From Beroe forskalii (lineage: Eukaryota > Ctenophora > Nuda > Beroida > Beroidae): DNA of 64,000 bases. The position numbers and the translations under genes are program-made. Under the pieces are notes generated by a model. The model had not been told where the DNA came from, did not search any database, and was given only the letters and a program-made list of their open reading frames with translations. Shown here piece after piece: positions 24,881 through 37,800 of the stretch; positions within the stretch are counted from its first letter, which is position 1, and every line of letters begins with the position of its first letter. The DNA is taken from NCBI GenBank assembly GCA_011033025.1, contig WFMF01000424.1, positions 1-64,000 of the forward strand, read 5' to 3'.

Positions 24881-25745
24881 ACAATTCGGCCTTATTGTTA
24901 ATTGTACTAATTAATGCATATGCTCCAGACGAAGAACCCTATATTTTAGGTACTCACTTCTTTAAACTTTTACAGGCAAGAGCGAGTACTTTGTAGTAAA
25001 TACTTGAGCATTTAAAGACCAACCAGCTTCCTTGCAATAGTTTATGAGTAGTTATATATAAGTAAGTCAGTAAGTACAAGGTCACGTGTTTATATGTGAA
25101 GGAAATACGAGTTAGTACAGTTAACCAATTCACTAACCAAGTAATAAAGTGATAATGTAGGATGTTACTGCTCCCCTGTGAATTGAAGGAGTTTGAACAT
25201 TGTTATAGGTGAAATATGGGTGTTAGAACAAGTCCAGAATCAAGGGGTATTATATTTAACCATTTTGGAGTGAAAGGGCTTTAAACTACCATGCTTACCC
25301 CGTGGTTATAAAGTGAGCTTTTTGGCAGTAAAGCCCAAAGTGCCCAAGATGATAGGGGGAGGGCTTCGAGAATTTAGAATTATTGTACCTCTTATGAATC
25401 GTATTTATCTGTATTTCGGATGATTTATACCCTTGATGATATTTTAATATGAGTATATTTCACTTTCTTTATCATGCAAGCTTACATATGGCAGGCTTTC
25501 ACATAAGTATCTATACCAGCTTTATGTTTTATTTTTCCTTATCAGTTCGTGCTAGCATGTACTACTGTTATATTTGAAATTCTATCTCACCACTTTCAGC
25601 TGCATAGCAGCACTGTATTTCATGTGAAAACATTTGAGGGTGTAGATTAACAGTTCACTAAAAACTCACTAAACCCAATTCCTCTCTGAGCTAAAGGGTG
25701 TTGCGGAGTACTCAACTTATGTCAAAAGGATTCGAGTGATTAATA

Positions 25746-25803
25746 TCGCGTGACTTCCATCGCGTGACATCAACCCACGCGTTACATCAACTCACACGTG
25801 TGG
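25746..25803 (+). promoter_or_regulatory. possible UGGT promoter repeats
   Basis: Upstream of the UGGT start are TCGCGTGACTTCC, TCGCGTGACATCAACCCACG and TACATCAACTCACACGTGTGG, short related motifs with ACGTG-type cores. UGGT is an unfolded-protein-response target in other animals, whose factors bind ACGTG/CCACG-like sites. This is a guess from motif content. Confidence 0.2.
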
Positions 25804-25863
25804 AGGGAAGCAGAAATCCTCACTTCAAAACAACACTTCTCCTAGTTTGTCCCCTCTTCGGCC

Positions 25864-28800
25864 ATGTTCTGCGCAGTGACTTTCCTGATTCTAACATCGC
25901 TTATCAAAGTTTCTCACGCAAAGTTCGTGACTTCAGTGTTAAACGCTAACTGGGTCCCAACTCCCATACTCATAGAGACCAGGTAAATTTGGTGTTTTCG
26001 TTCATATTATTTTCCGATTTATGGAACCTCGATTTTGTGGTCATAACGAATTCTCTCCCTTCTCTACGAACTTATAAATAGTTTTCCTTTAACATCCTCT
26101 TTATTTCAGCGAGTTTTTAGCAGAAGAAGACAGTGCTCTGTTCTTCAAATTCCTTGACAAATTCGGAGGAGTTCAGTTCGATACAGAACAAGGTAAAGTG
26201 ATATGCTCAGGGGCGGTCACACAAATCAAGTTTATTTTTCGTAGCGCGCGGTTCGAAATAGATTTCACAAGGGCGTTTTCCATCACTTGCTGCGCGCGGC
26301 TTTGCGCGCGCGCCGTTTCACATTTACCGATGAATCTTGATACGTAACCTCACCGTGTTTTCGAGAATCAACACTTGTCACTTGTGCCAAAATGAAAGTT
26401 AGAGTTGAGAGTTCTATGCCCTTACCAATAAAAGTGTTTTTATTTTATTTAATCACGATCCGATGCAATACTAAAATGTTAGAAGGCGATGTAAAGCAAT
26501 TTAGGTATGGATTTAGCGGAGAGGTTGATTCAGAATTTATGCCTTTAGTTCGGATATCACATAATCTCACAATATTAACATTTCACATTCCCCCACTTTT
26601 CAGCTGAGTATGAGGCAGCAACATCAGGAGCCGCATCAATGCTGCCAGACGTGACAGTCACCCTGCTCAAGTTATCTCTTTCGCTACGCCAGTACTCTCC
26701 TCGGGCTGTCATGTTCAATAACGTTAGATCCTTTCTGTGAAGTTTTATTACTAGCACCATCAATTATCGTATTTAGGGATCATTCACGATATTTGAACAC
26801 TTTTTACTTCCACCTAATTACGTTACAGTGGTTATATTTGTTACAATTATAATAACTTGTAGCATAATAATTTGAAAACCCCATCTCTGATTACGTGATA
26901 GGTGAACGATCCCTGAGTAAGCTGGCCACTCTTAATACCTGTTAATTTGTTTATTCCATTACAAAGTTGTTAAAACCACAGTATCTTTCCTCGTGTTCTT
27001 TCCTTACATAACCTGCCGTGAAACCCGATGAATTTCGTTTGTTATTTTGTTGAGTTATTCTGCTAAGTTCACGGTTGAGAAATCATAAGGTTTTTGCTTT
27101 CAGGTAGCAGCAAGTGTTCGGGGCTCCCTGACCTGCGACGTGTTCCTTGAAATAAACTCTCATTCGCAATGTTACGTGCCTGACATAGAGACGTTGATAT
27201 CAGAGTCCGTGGGGCGCGATCCTGCTGGTTTAATCAAATACGATCATATATACCGCGAAAACGAGGGTAAACCTCAAGTAATTCTGTATTGTGACATACG
27301 GACTAGTCAGTGTCACGGAGCTCACCGCGCTCTGGCCGCCCTCGCGGACAGGAGCGCTATAAGTTACGTGTTCCGGCACTATTTCACGCCGGGACGAGGC
27401 AAGGTTCAGCTGTCTGGGTACGGGGTGGAGTTGGCGATTAAGAGCACTGAGTACACGGCCGTGGACGACACCACGGTCTCGGAGGGGGAGAAGGCCGACA
27501 TCTTGAAGACGCGCGAAGAGGAGGAGGTCGAGGGGTTCAGGTTCGCGTTTCTGAAGGAAAAGTACCCCGATAAAGTGGAGGAGTTGAATCGCTTCAAAGA
27601 CTTCCTGATCGATAATAAGGACGATATGAAACCCCTCAAAGCCTGGGAGATCTCCGATATTGGTAAGTTGTCGTTCGTTTTGCAATAAGTCTTCGAATTT
27701 TTATCGGTGATGGATTTATTATTGTTTGCTGGGACATGATGACACTTTGAGTGTACATCTAGTCACACTGCAATGGACTCTTAATACTGGGCTGAATTGG
27801 GAATTGCTTTTAAATCAGATCTCACCCAGGTTTCCAGGCATCCCAGAAAGTTTTTTCTGCGAGTACCGAGGAAAGTTTGGAAATTCTAGCCAGATATTCT
27901 CAGAATCTGCCGTCTCTGGCTCGATCACTGAGCAGAACCAAAGTGAAACCCGAGTTACGGAGGGAAATTAAAATGGTAAAGTTTATCATCAACATTTTCA
28001 CTTATTTTGGCTGAATGTTATTATCCATTCATTACATTGCCGGCTTAAATTGCATAGATTTACAGTTTACTCCATGTCGCGTTTTCCCTCAGAACCAGGA
28101 GATTTTGCACCGATACAACGTGCACCCAGGCTCCAGCGTGCTGCTTCTAAACGGCATGCTGATCGACCTGGAGAGCGCAGACCCGCTGTCCCTGCTCAAG
28201 AAACTGAGATCCGAGGCATCCACCGTCGGGGGACTGTCATCCCTGGGCATACCCTTCTCTGCAGTTAACAAGCTCCTCAAGTCAGACCTCTACAAACAAA
28301 GTGCGAAGTACGGCATCGACATGCGCGACGATGGTAGGTTCGGAAAAAGTTTGGGATTTTTTGTTCAGTTCAACAAGAGAGATTGACGTAATCATATCAA
28401 TTTGCACCTGTAGCTGTAATATGTTTGATCATGGGTTGTATGATTCTGATTTCTTATCGTTAAGTCGACTTATCGAGGTCTTCTTTATCAGCTGTGATGT
28501 ACATTAACGACCTCGAGAAAGATAAGAAATACCGGAACTGGCCGAGCGACATTCAGGAGCTGCTCCGACCCTCATACCCCGGGATGTTGAAGCACCTTCG
28601 GAAGAACTTGTACAACCTCGTTTTCATCTTGAGACCGAGCGACGCGGGTTCTGAAACCCTCATGAACCTATTCATTAATCTGGTCGAAAATAATACTCCA
28701 ATTCGCATAGGTAGGATATATTCAATTAGTTTCATCAATTATTTGACTCCATCACTAATCACTAATTGTATTGTGATTTATACCTTTCATAGGAATATTT

Positions 28801-31800
28801 GTCGATATCATCCATAATAACCCGTCATTTCAAGAGGAGACATATAGTCCATATTCGTTAAGTGGAATTCTAATTCCCCGTAACTTGGTGCTTCACTGCA
28901 CGGGGAATTTCTTCTAATCTCGCTCCATGAGCGCTAGAAACTGAATTCTTCCACTTATACTACCGGAATAATCCCCACGATTCATAATTATCATCTCTGA
29001 TAGTTGTGATTCTATCAAAGTATAGTTTTTCATCAAAATAAAATTTCATCATTTTCCCCACCGGCGGACTAAAATACCATTCGCATAGGCTTCGTCTTCA
29101 CTTCTGCCTCTGAAGATCCCGATACAGAGAACCTTGACGTTGTGCTGCCAGCCACCGTCAACTACATCCTCAACACCAAGGGCAGGGAGTCCGTGGAGGA
29201 TTTCCTGAGCCAGTTGACTGTAGAACTGTTTGTTTTATGTAACTTGTAGGTTCCGACTAAGGTCCAACAAGGTCCCGACTTAGTTCCGACAAGGTTCCGA
29301 CTAGGTGTAATTTAATAACTGTTTGTTTTGATGTTACTTATACAACATGTGTAATTTAAATGTTTATTTTTTGTTACTTATACAACATGTGTGTAGAAAA
29401 TGTGTAATTTAACTGTTTATTTCATGTAACTTGTAGAACATGTGTAATTCAACCGTCTTCTTCAATATATTTTGTCGACAATGTGTAAATTCACTGTTAC
29501 ATCTAATCTATTTTTAAGGGTTTTATTTGAAATTAGAAAATGAGTGTCACGTCGTGAAGAATTGTTTGCATCAGACCACGTCAGCGCGATGGTTGATAAG
29601 AAGTAAAAACATCAGGTTAATTTTTGAGCATTGGAAGAATAATGAAAGAAAAAACCTTCCATCAGATACTTCTGACACAAAATACAGTGATTACCTTCCG
29701 AAACTTGAAACTGATCACTATTCGAGTTTATGAAAGTATGAAATCAAAATTGATCCAAAAAATTGATCAATAATAATAAATGTGCCTCATTATCCCCTTT
29801 TAACGTTTCAGTTCAAGGAAAAATATTTTCCACATCTATCCAAAATATGAAATGAAAATGAAATCAGACAGTTTTAAATAAGTAGAATATTGCCAATTTG
29901 ATTTTTGAAGCCACTATCAGTTAACTCTACATATGAAAATTAAAAAATTAGTTTCATTTACCATTTATCTCTTTTCCACGGTCTCATATTAGCATAATAT
30001 TGTCCTAGATCATCAATTCACACATATGTCACAAAACTAACAGTGTCCGAGGACCCATACCCGATTCTGGAAATTGTTCGTCCATCATGCCGCCTTACCG
30101 CCATTGTGGATTGGAACGAGTCCCCTACCTCCTCAGTGGCCGGTTTACTGAAGTAATCCGGCGAGTGCCAACTGCCAGTGAACGGTTCCATCCATTCCTG
30201 AGTGCCCTCTGGAAGTTAGTACGAAACAACCTAGCTGTATCTGCACAGGACAGCTGCAACAGACTGGTTCATGAGTACCTGGGGAAAACGTTTTTAAATT
30301 GATAATTGTAGGAAGATTTTATACGAAGTTTCCACGAAATCATTATAATATTATGCAGAGATCGAAAATTCCGAGATAAAGCAGTTTTCATTGAAAAGAT
30401 AAATCAGATATAATTAATTATTGAAGACAGCTTTCTGTAAATCGTTGAAAAGATAGTTTTGCAAGAATTACCTCAAGTTTTGAAGACCTCCAGCCAAGCT
30501 GTATATTTCACTAACTAATTCTGTTCATCTCATTGTGGCGCTCGAAGGGTAAGAAAATAGAGAAAGAAATGGTGAGTTAAGTTGAGATAATGAATTAAAA
30601 TGCAATACATCACCTGTCACGTAACTCTCGTAGGATTTATCATTGAAATGTGGATCACAATTTGATTATAACGGTGGGTTATGGTGACATATTATCAACC
30701 ATATTTTTTGAAAACGCCCTTAGAGTTTTACAAAGAATAAGAATATCATACAAAGAGGATAATGAACGGGAAGAAGAAATATTGTATGATTAGAAGGCAT
30801 GATTTGTTCAGCATGTGCTCGAGAAGAAACAATGAAGATTATCTGTCCAAACTAGATAAGAAGATGGTTAACCCATATCTGTGCAGGGTGTGCGCATGGA
30901 TCGATCGACAAAACGATCGATCGCACACTGCACACTTATGGGTTAAATTCCTTAAACAGAACTAATCTCTACGGTATTCAGATAATTGTCTAAATCAGCT
31001 TCAGCCACTACCAATTCATTTTCTGACATGCCAGCGCTGAATACTGTTGAACTTGCGGTATACAAACCTCCCGAACCTGTCTTACCCTTAGGAATAGTAA
31101 GTATACAAATGGCAGACAGAGTTACTTGAACATGATTACATATCCTCCTAGTACAAATCCCCAAACTGCAGGAATCACCACCCTTCACATCAACAGTCCC
31201 ATTATCATTAAATCCTGGGATTTTCAGTGATGTCAAAATTATCATCAGCCATAAAAGCAACGCAGGCCACCATGGTAGAGGAGGCTGTTCTACAGCTCAA
31301 TGTTATTGGATATACGTTGAGGTTGTGCGATGATGCAGTGACAACTTCATTTCTCAGCTGTTTACTCCTCTTTCGACACACTGCCTTGCTCTGAACAAAT
31401 TAACTTTTATAATAAAGGTCATGCAAGATAGAAACTTATTAGAAAATGTGGAGGTGGATCAATTCGGACGGACATAACAAAAGTTCATCTCATATTTGAG
31501 ATAATTGCTTGCGCATTGTTAGTAAGGCAATGTGATTTAGTTACAACAGTGATAACCTTGACACTGATGAAGAAGCCGTGCGAATACACGATGCATGAGT
31601 TAGCATCAATTAAAAGCCCTTTTAAGTGTGAAGTGAAGGACGGATGATCTCCTTCAGCTGCGCAGCCCACAATAACGTGGGTCTCTATGGGGCATGTAGC
31701 CGTCGCTGAGCCTCCATCTGCAAAACAAAATCCTGGTTAATAATCTGGCTTCCATACTGCATATCGTTTTTAGCGTTATAATTATCATAGTAAGTAAATG

Positions 31801-34800
31801 CTTATTTTTGGTTGTAACTTTGAGGTAATTTTTTGTCAGAGTTCTGCATCTTACAAATATAAGTATGGAATCTGCCAGGGAGGGACTTACGAGAAGCATC
31901 ATCACTGAACACTTCTGATTCTGCCTGTGTAGAACCTATAGTGCAGGTGGAACTGATAAACATGCTGACTAGGGTTAACAATCCCAGGATATGGTGGATT
32001 GCCATTGCCGACCGGTTCGATGGTTCAGAGATCTTAACGTATTCCCTGATGCTTTACATGTCCTTATTGTCAATACTACTCTAGAATTGAAATATTGATT
32101 AACGAAGAAATCAGAATGAGTTTAAATGGAAAATCACGATAATATAGAAAATCAAATGAGAATTGCTATCAATACTCATATATTTAGCCTCAAAATGTAG
32201 GACCAAATTTCGTTGAAAAGAGAATTTGAACCCATTAATAAAACGTCCCCAAGTTCATAGCTCAAATAGGTCGACTCTCCCCATTACGATTAGTACAGGG
32301 CCGAAATCAGCAAGACATGAATTGAACAGCCCGGTGTTTCGTCCACAAAAAGCATCCGCTTTTAGTCCTTGGGATATTACTTCAAAACGCTGCGATAAAA
32401 TCAACGGGGAGAAAAATTAGATGGTTTAAATCATTTGTCCTTTTATTAATATCGCCTCGAAGCTACTGAACCCACTAAGGATTTAATTACATTAACCATT
32501 CACTGGAGGCAGACAAATTCTGCGATTTTGGATTTGCTATGGAGGACTGCTCACAATGCCATGTGAGCTGTGCCATTGTGGAGGGGGGCAGTTCAATATT
32601 CCTACTGAGAACAAAGACTGGTATCTCCCATACCATGAAAAGGTGTTCTGTGCTTACTGCTCAAAAATGGTAAAGAATTAGCAGCATTAGAATCGGTGGA
32701 TTTTAAAAACAGCTATTGAGCAATTAAAAGCAAGTTTTTGATCAAGGAATTTTATTTCTTTAATCATCAATAATCTTAATAACTTGTTGTCATACATAAT
32801 CTCAAATTTGATAGTGTTTTAAAGTCTAATTATCGGTAATGATTACATATAACTTAGTATGGGGTTTATTCGGTAAATTGAGCGATCCGTCGAGGCCATT
32901 ATCACGCCAGTTTTGCGCCAGTATCAGGCCAGTAACACGCCAGTATCACGCCAGTATCAGGCTTAACTCACGCCGTTATCGCACCAGTATCACGTCAGTA
33001 TCGTGCCAGTATCACGCCAGTAGCGCGCCAGTACCACGCCAGTACCACGCCAGTATCACGCCAGTCGACACTAACTTAAGGCCAGGACGCCAGTAACACG
33101 CCAGTATATGATCTGGCGTGCTACTGGCGTGCTACTGGCGTCCTGGCTTTAAGTTAGTGTCGACTGGCGTGATACTGGCGTGCTACTGGCGCGCTACTGG
33201 CGTGATACTGGCGCGATACTGGCGTGATACTGGCGTGATACTGGCGTGATACTGGCGTGATACTTGCGCGATAACGGCGTGAGGTAGGCCTGCTACTGGC
33301 GTGATACTGGCGCGATACTGGCGTGATACTGGCGCGATAACGGCGTGAGGTAGGCCTGCTACTGGCACGATACTGGCGCGATACTGGCGTGTTACTGGCG
33401 GGGTACTGGCGTGATACTGGCGCGATACTGGCCTAGACGGATCGCTCAATTTACCGAAGAAATATACGTTGCTCACACAGGGGCATTATAATCTAGATAG
33501 GAGGTTAATCTACAGTAGATTTAAGAGGGACAGAATGAACCTTCACGCTCCTGAAGTAACGCTGATTTTTAGCCTACCGACAAGTTTAAGTGCGCACATA
33601 AGCATCTATTTCCCACGGTCTAACAGGGTGGCCCACGCTACCCGGTGAATTATTGAGCTCCGATGTGCGCACTTGTCCGGCAGCCTGATTTTTAATTGCG
33701 AATGTGCATTGTACAACAAGCATGTAATTTGAATATCATTCATGTGGGTCATTCCCCAAAATATGTAAAATTTTCGCAGTATGGCAATTCCTTCTTTTAT
33801 TTGGCAAATCATTTGAGGAAATGGTTTAAAAACACTGAACTGGTTGGGTTGTATAATAAAACTATAATTGACAAAAGTTTGGATTTCTGGTAGATTTCAA
33901 ATAGCTTGTATTAACTTAGAAAAACATATTTCAAAAGAAAATTACCGAATAAAGAAAATTCAAAATTATGAGTATAAATTTAAAACCACACAACCATGAA
34001 AAACCTTACTTTGCTTCTTTCCTCCATTTCACTGCCCATGTCTTACAAGACCTGCTTATGTAAAAATTACTTTACTACTTTAGAAAGGAAAACCATAAAC
34101 AAGGTAATGGATAACATGGGCTGATAATATAGAAATTTCCGTGAAGGCAGTACATAGTTATACATTATAATAATAATTTGTCCTTTATCATTGATGTAAA
34201 TTATTAGACACTTCGTGAATTCCCAATCTAAACAATTTGACCAGAAAACAATCAAAAGTCTAAAATCAAAACTCCTGGGAACCATTCCCTTTCAATGCTT
34301 CTCAGTTCACTATACTTTTTTAAGTATCTATCTTGGGCTATATAAAACATGCACAGGACTGCCTTGTAACTGTGTAGTTATTGGACACTGGAGCTGCAAA
34401 CATGCCAAAAGAGTGCAGTGTGGAGTCCCGAAATTCCACATCAGCTAGATTCACTCGAGTCACCAAAGTGGCCTGCAGAGATAAGTATCACGATGATTAT
34501 GAGGTCAAAATTTCAATAAACCCTCGACAACTGAAAAATTAACAGTTTATCTTTTATGTTTTACTTGCATATATATACTGACCAGACTATTTGTTATTTT
34601 TATTTGAGAATACATTGCAAGCCAATCAAATTAAATTAAATCTTGACTGAAAGCTTCCGATAAATTTAATAAAGACGGCTCTAGCTTTGGACTCATATTT
34701 CGAAGATCACTCTATCCGATCCATGAGAAATCAAATCTTTTATCTTTTATCTTTTAAGACCATTGATTTTTTCCCAGGGATGTGATGAAAAATGTGAAAT

Positions 34801-37800
34801 CATTCAATACGTGACTACTTACTGTATTACAGCTGGAAATGAGCAATTCTCTTGTCGCATGGTTATACATCTAAATATCGCAGTATGTTCAATGTTCACA
34901 CGATAGAACCACGGCTAATTTACTGCATGTAGGGACATATCTTTGTTAAGCTGTTAAGGAACGTGAACTTAGGAAAACAGTATTTAATTTTAGTTTCTGA
35001 GTAAAGTTACAGATGATTTCCCGTCATCGTTCGATTAGAAATTATCAAACTCCATTAAATGGTTGGTCAATGGTCCGGTACTTGTTTTCTTATGAATATA
35101 CATAGCCATAGGTCAAAAGATCATGAATTGTGTATCGAATTTCAAAAATACCCATCATGACAAAGGTGACACATCATCTGAAAATAAATCTGAAGTTTCC
35201 ACATGTACGAAATTTTTTCATACGTGTGATTGGTGCTGATTTAACAGTATAATCATGTGTACGAACTAGGAAGTGCTATGCGGTGTAAAATTAGTCATTC
35301 ATGCTAAGTGTTCCAGCCACATATCGATAAGGGATCGTTCACATATTACGTAATCAATTTTTGGCTGATTTCAACCCCCCCTCCCCCTTGTAATCAAGTT
35401 TACAGTAGTTGTATTTGTTACAATAACAATATGTAACGTAATCATTCGGAAACCCCCTCCCCCTCTAGGTGATTACGTAATATGTGAACGATCCATAATG
35501 CACCGTGATCAGGTCCATAAGTACATATGAACATTTCCCAGTGGTGTGGTGTTTCAGCCCTACCCCTTGCAAACGATCTTGTCTGCAAACAAACCTGTCT
35601 GCAAACAAACCTGTCTGCAAACAAACCTGTGTGCAAACAAACCTGTGTGCAAACAAACCTGTCTGCAAACAAACCTGTGTGCAAACAAACATTTCTGCAA
35701 ACGAACATTTCTGCAAACCAACCTCACTGGACACAAACCTGTCGAAATCATTCTGCACACCGCTGACAGAATGAAGTTGCTCGTACAGATATGATTTGCT
35801 GCCTCGCAAGTACCGAGACTGCAGGATTTGCCGCCCTGGATGTCCACAGTTCCATCTGCATTTACTCCAGGAATGCCAGTAACATGCTTGGCAAGTTCAG
35901 TCCAAGCAACGCAAGCAACCATATTATGCGAGACCGTCGGACACTTCAGAGTAATGGGTGTAAAATTGGCGGCAAATGTCATAATCGAGCTCTGTAGCCG
36001 GGGAAGTCTCCTCTGGCATCGGGCCACGCTCTAAATGGAATTGTGGTAACGTGACAGAAGTTTAAACTTTACAACACTATATAATAATGAATAAGATTTT
36101 AGAACTGATGACGATATATGTTTGCACCATCGAAACGTTATGAGACCTCCTTATAGAATTAGAATTTAGAATTTAGAATTTAGAATTTAGAATTACAGTC
36201 TAATTACATTTAAAAATACTGTAATGTCAGACCGCCTGACCGCAGTTTACTTTTGTCACAAAAAATATCGATTGAACAATGGTTCAAAAATACATAAATC
36301 AATGCAAACTAACTTAAAAAGCTCCCCGAATGAAGCCGAAACGATCCAAAACAATCCGAAACGAGTGAATCAAATCAAAACCAGCGAATCAACCCGAAAC
36401 AAGCGAATCAACCCAAAACAAGCAAATCAGCCCCAACCCTAACCCGGGTTGATTCTGGCTGATTTGCTTGTTTCGGGTTGTTTCGGGTTGTTTCGGGTTG
36501 ATTCGCTTGTTTTGGCTCGTTTCGGCTTGATTCAGGGAAGTATTTGGGTTGGTTCGGAGTGATTTCGGGTTCTCCCGCTAGCTTGTTCCTGCTTGTAGTA
36601 TCGAAGGTACAATATCTCCATTTTCATTACCTGACTCCAAGGGTGTACTTTTGATATACCCCCAAGTGAACCATGACATATGCTATATCAAGTAGGTCTG
36701 GCTCGAAGAAGGCCATGGTAACTCTAACTTCTGAACAGCGCATACATTACGAAATAAATTTACGTGGAACAATAATTCCGGGGATCGAAATTTTGGGGGT
36801 ACGAAATTTGGGGATATTTTTGGGAATATAACGCATGTTAATGTATGATGATGACGTCATCTTAAAATTTTGTGGGGAACGAAAATATGGGGATTTTTTT
36901 CGAAAAATCCCCAATTTTCGTACCTTATAAATTTGTCTCGTAAGGTAGTTCACAGAATGAAATGTGAAACAGATCAGTGACGTCACTCACCCTCACGCCA
37001 TCTCTATAGCTAGTCACGCGGCAAGAGTTGTCTTTGATGATGAGTCCTCGAAACGGGACTGATCCGTCTTGTGCACAGCCCACGATATCGTGGGTTTGCA
37101 CAGGACAATCTGCACTTGCTTCAGATCCTTCCCCTGCACACAGAACTCTGTGTTAGAAAGTTAGCGCGGTGTGTTCTATTATTGTAATTGTCGAAACATT
37201 CATTTTGCCTTTTTAGATAAAGAAATTGATTTGATAAAGTTGCTAAAGTTCTTTAGATAAAGAAATTGATTTGATAAAGTTGCTAACTAATTACACAAGT
37301 GCTTCATAATCTCAGGAAAGCGATTTATGATATACCTTAACCTCCAATATTTTAGTTGGGTAAAAATATAGTCGGAATTATTATAGTCGTAAAATGTTAG
37401 TCATAGAGGGTCTGGGCGTATGGTCGGCTGAAATTTTAGTCGGCATTTTTGGTAATTTTAGCCTCAAATTTCGATTTTCAAGCGTTTTTCTTTACATTTC
37501 TTTGATTTCCGATTATCGAAAATCATAAATTTTAGTATGGCTGACTGAGTCAATCCCTAAAACCGTCTTAATTCTTACAAAATTCATCTCAGATGCTAGA
37601 ATGACGTCATAACAATCCATTTTCAGACCAGATTGCACTCTCATAATATGCTGAATTGCAAAAACCTACAAAAATTATGCTTGGAAAGCTAAAGTCTGCT
37701 GTTTCTATAGTCGGTAATAATTATGGTTTGCCGAATTTATAGTCGAAATTCGAATTTTGACTAAAAATAGGCCGACTATATTTTCGGAGGTTAAGGTAAA

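Larger units (their letters stand above)
22332..24882. repeat. two tandem ~1.27-kb structured repeat units
   Basis: Unit 1 (22332-23610) and unit 2 (23611-24882) align over their length. Each starts TTATATAACGATCGTT. Each has an inverted pair GGGGTGTGATAATTTTTC/GAAAAATTATCACACCCC around an inner GTGATAACTGTACAGTTA palindrome. Each then has two ~130-bp subrepeats carrying CGTTATATGAGCCGCGCACG (near 22711, 22837, 23975 and 24108) and closes with a three-hairpin cloverleaf. No transposase is seen; the open frames inside are short and shared only because of the duplication. Confidence 0.85.
19231..25863. other. repeat-rich region between SAM-like gene and UGGT
   Basis: Apart from the elements listed separately no gene is supported. 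Positions 19510-19680 are rich in GTACATTGTACAATG palindromes. Positions 19820-19945 hold a sequence (TCGACCGAAGTTACTGCATT, then TTGTTAATTGTACTGATCAA) that recurs, split by a 2.55-kb insertion, at about 22303-22330 and 24885-24955. 21150-22280 is AT-rich with nothing recognisable, and 24960-25740 likewise. Confidence 0.6.

Noticed and set aside
27230-27685. 151-codon minus-strand frame opposite UGGT exon 4
   Set aside because: Antisense shadow of a conserved coding exon; no homology or splice support.
32839-33476. SRQYHAS-repeat open frames on both strands
   Set aside because: By-products of the foldback element's 10-bp arrays; the same motif appears on both strands.
35575-35745. CRISPR array
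   Set aside because: The 16-bp units are contiguous with no unique spacers, and the context is an animal gene.
36425-36445. Interstitial telomere repeat
   Set aside because: CCCTAACCC occurs less than twice and can be explained by the surrounding foldback.
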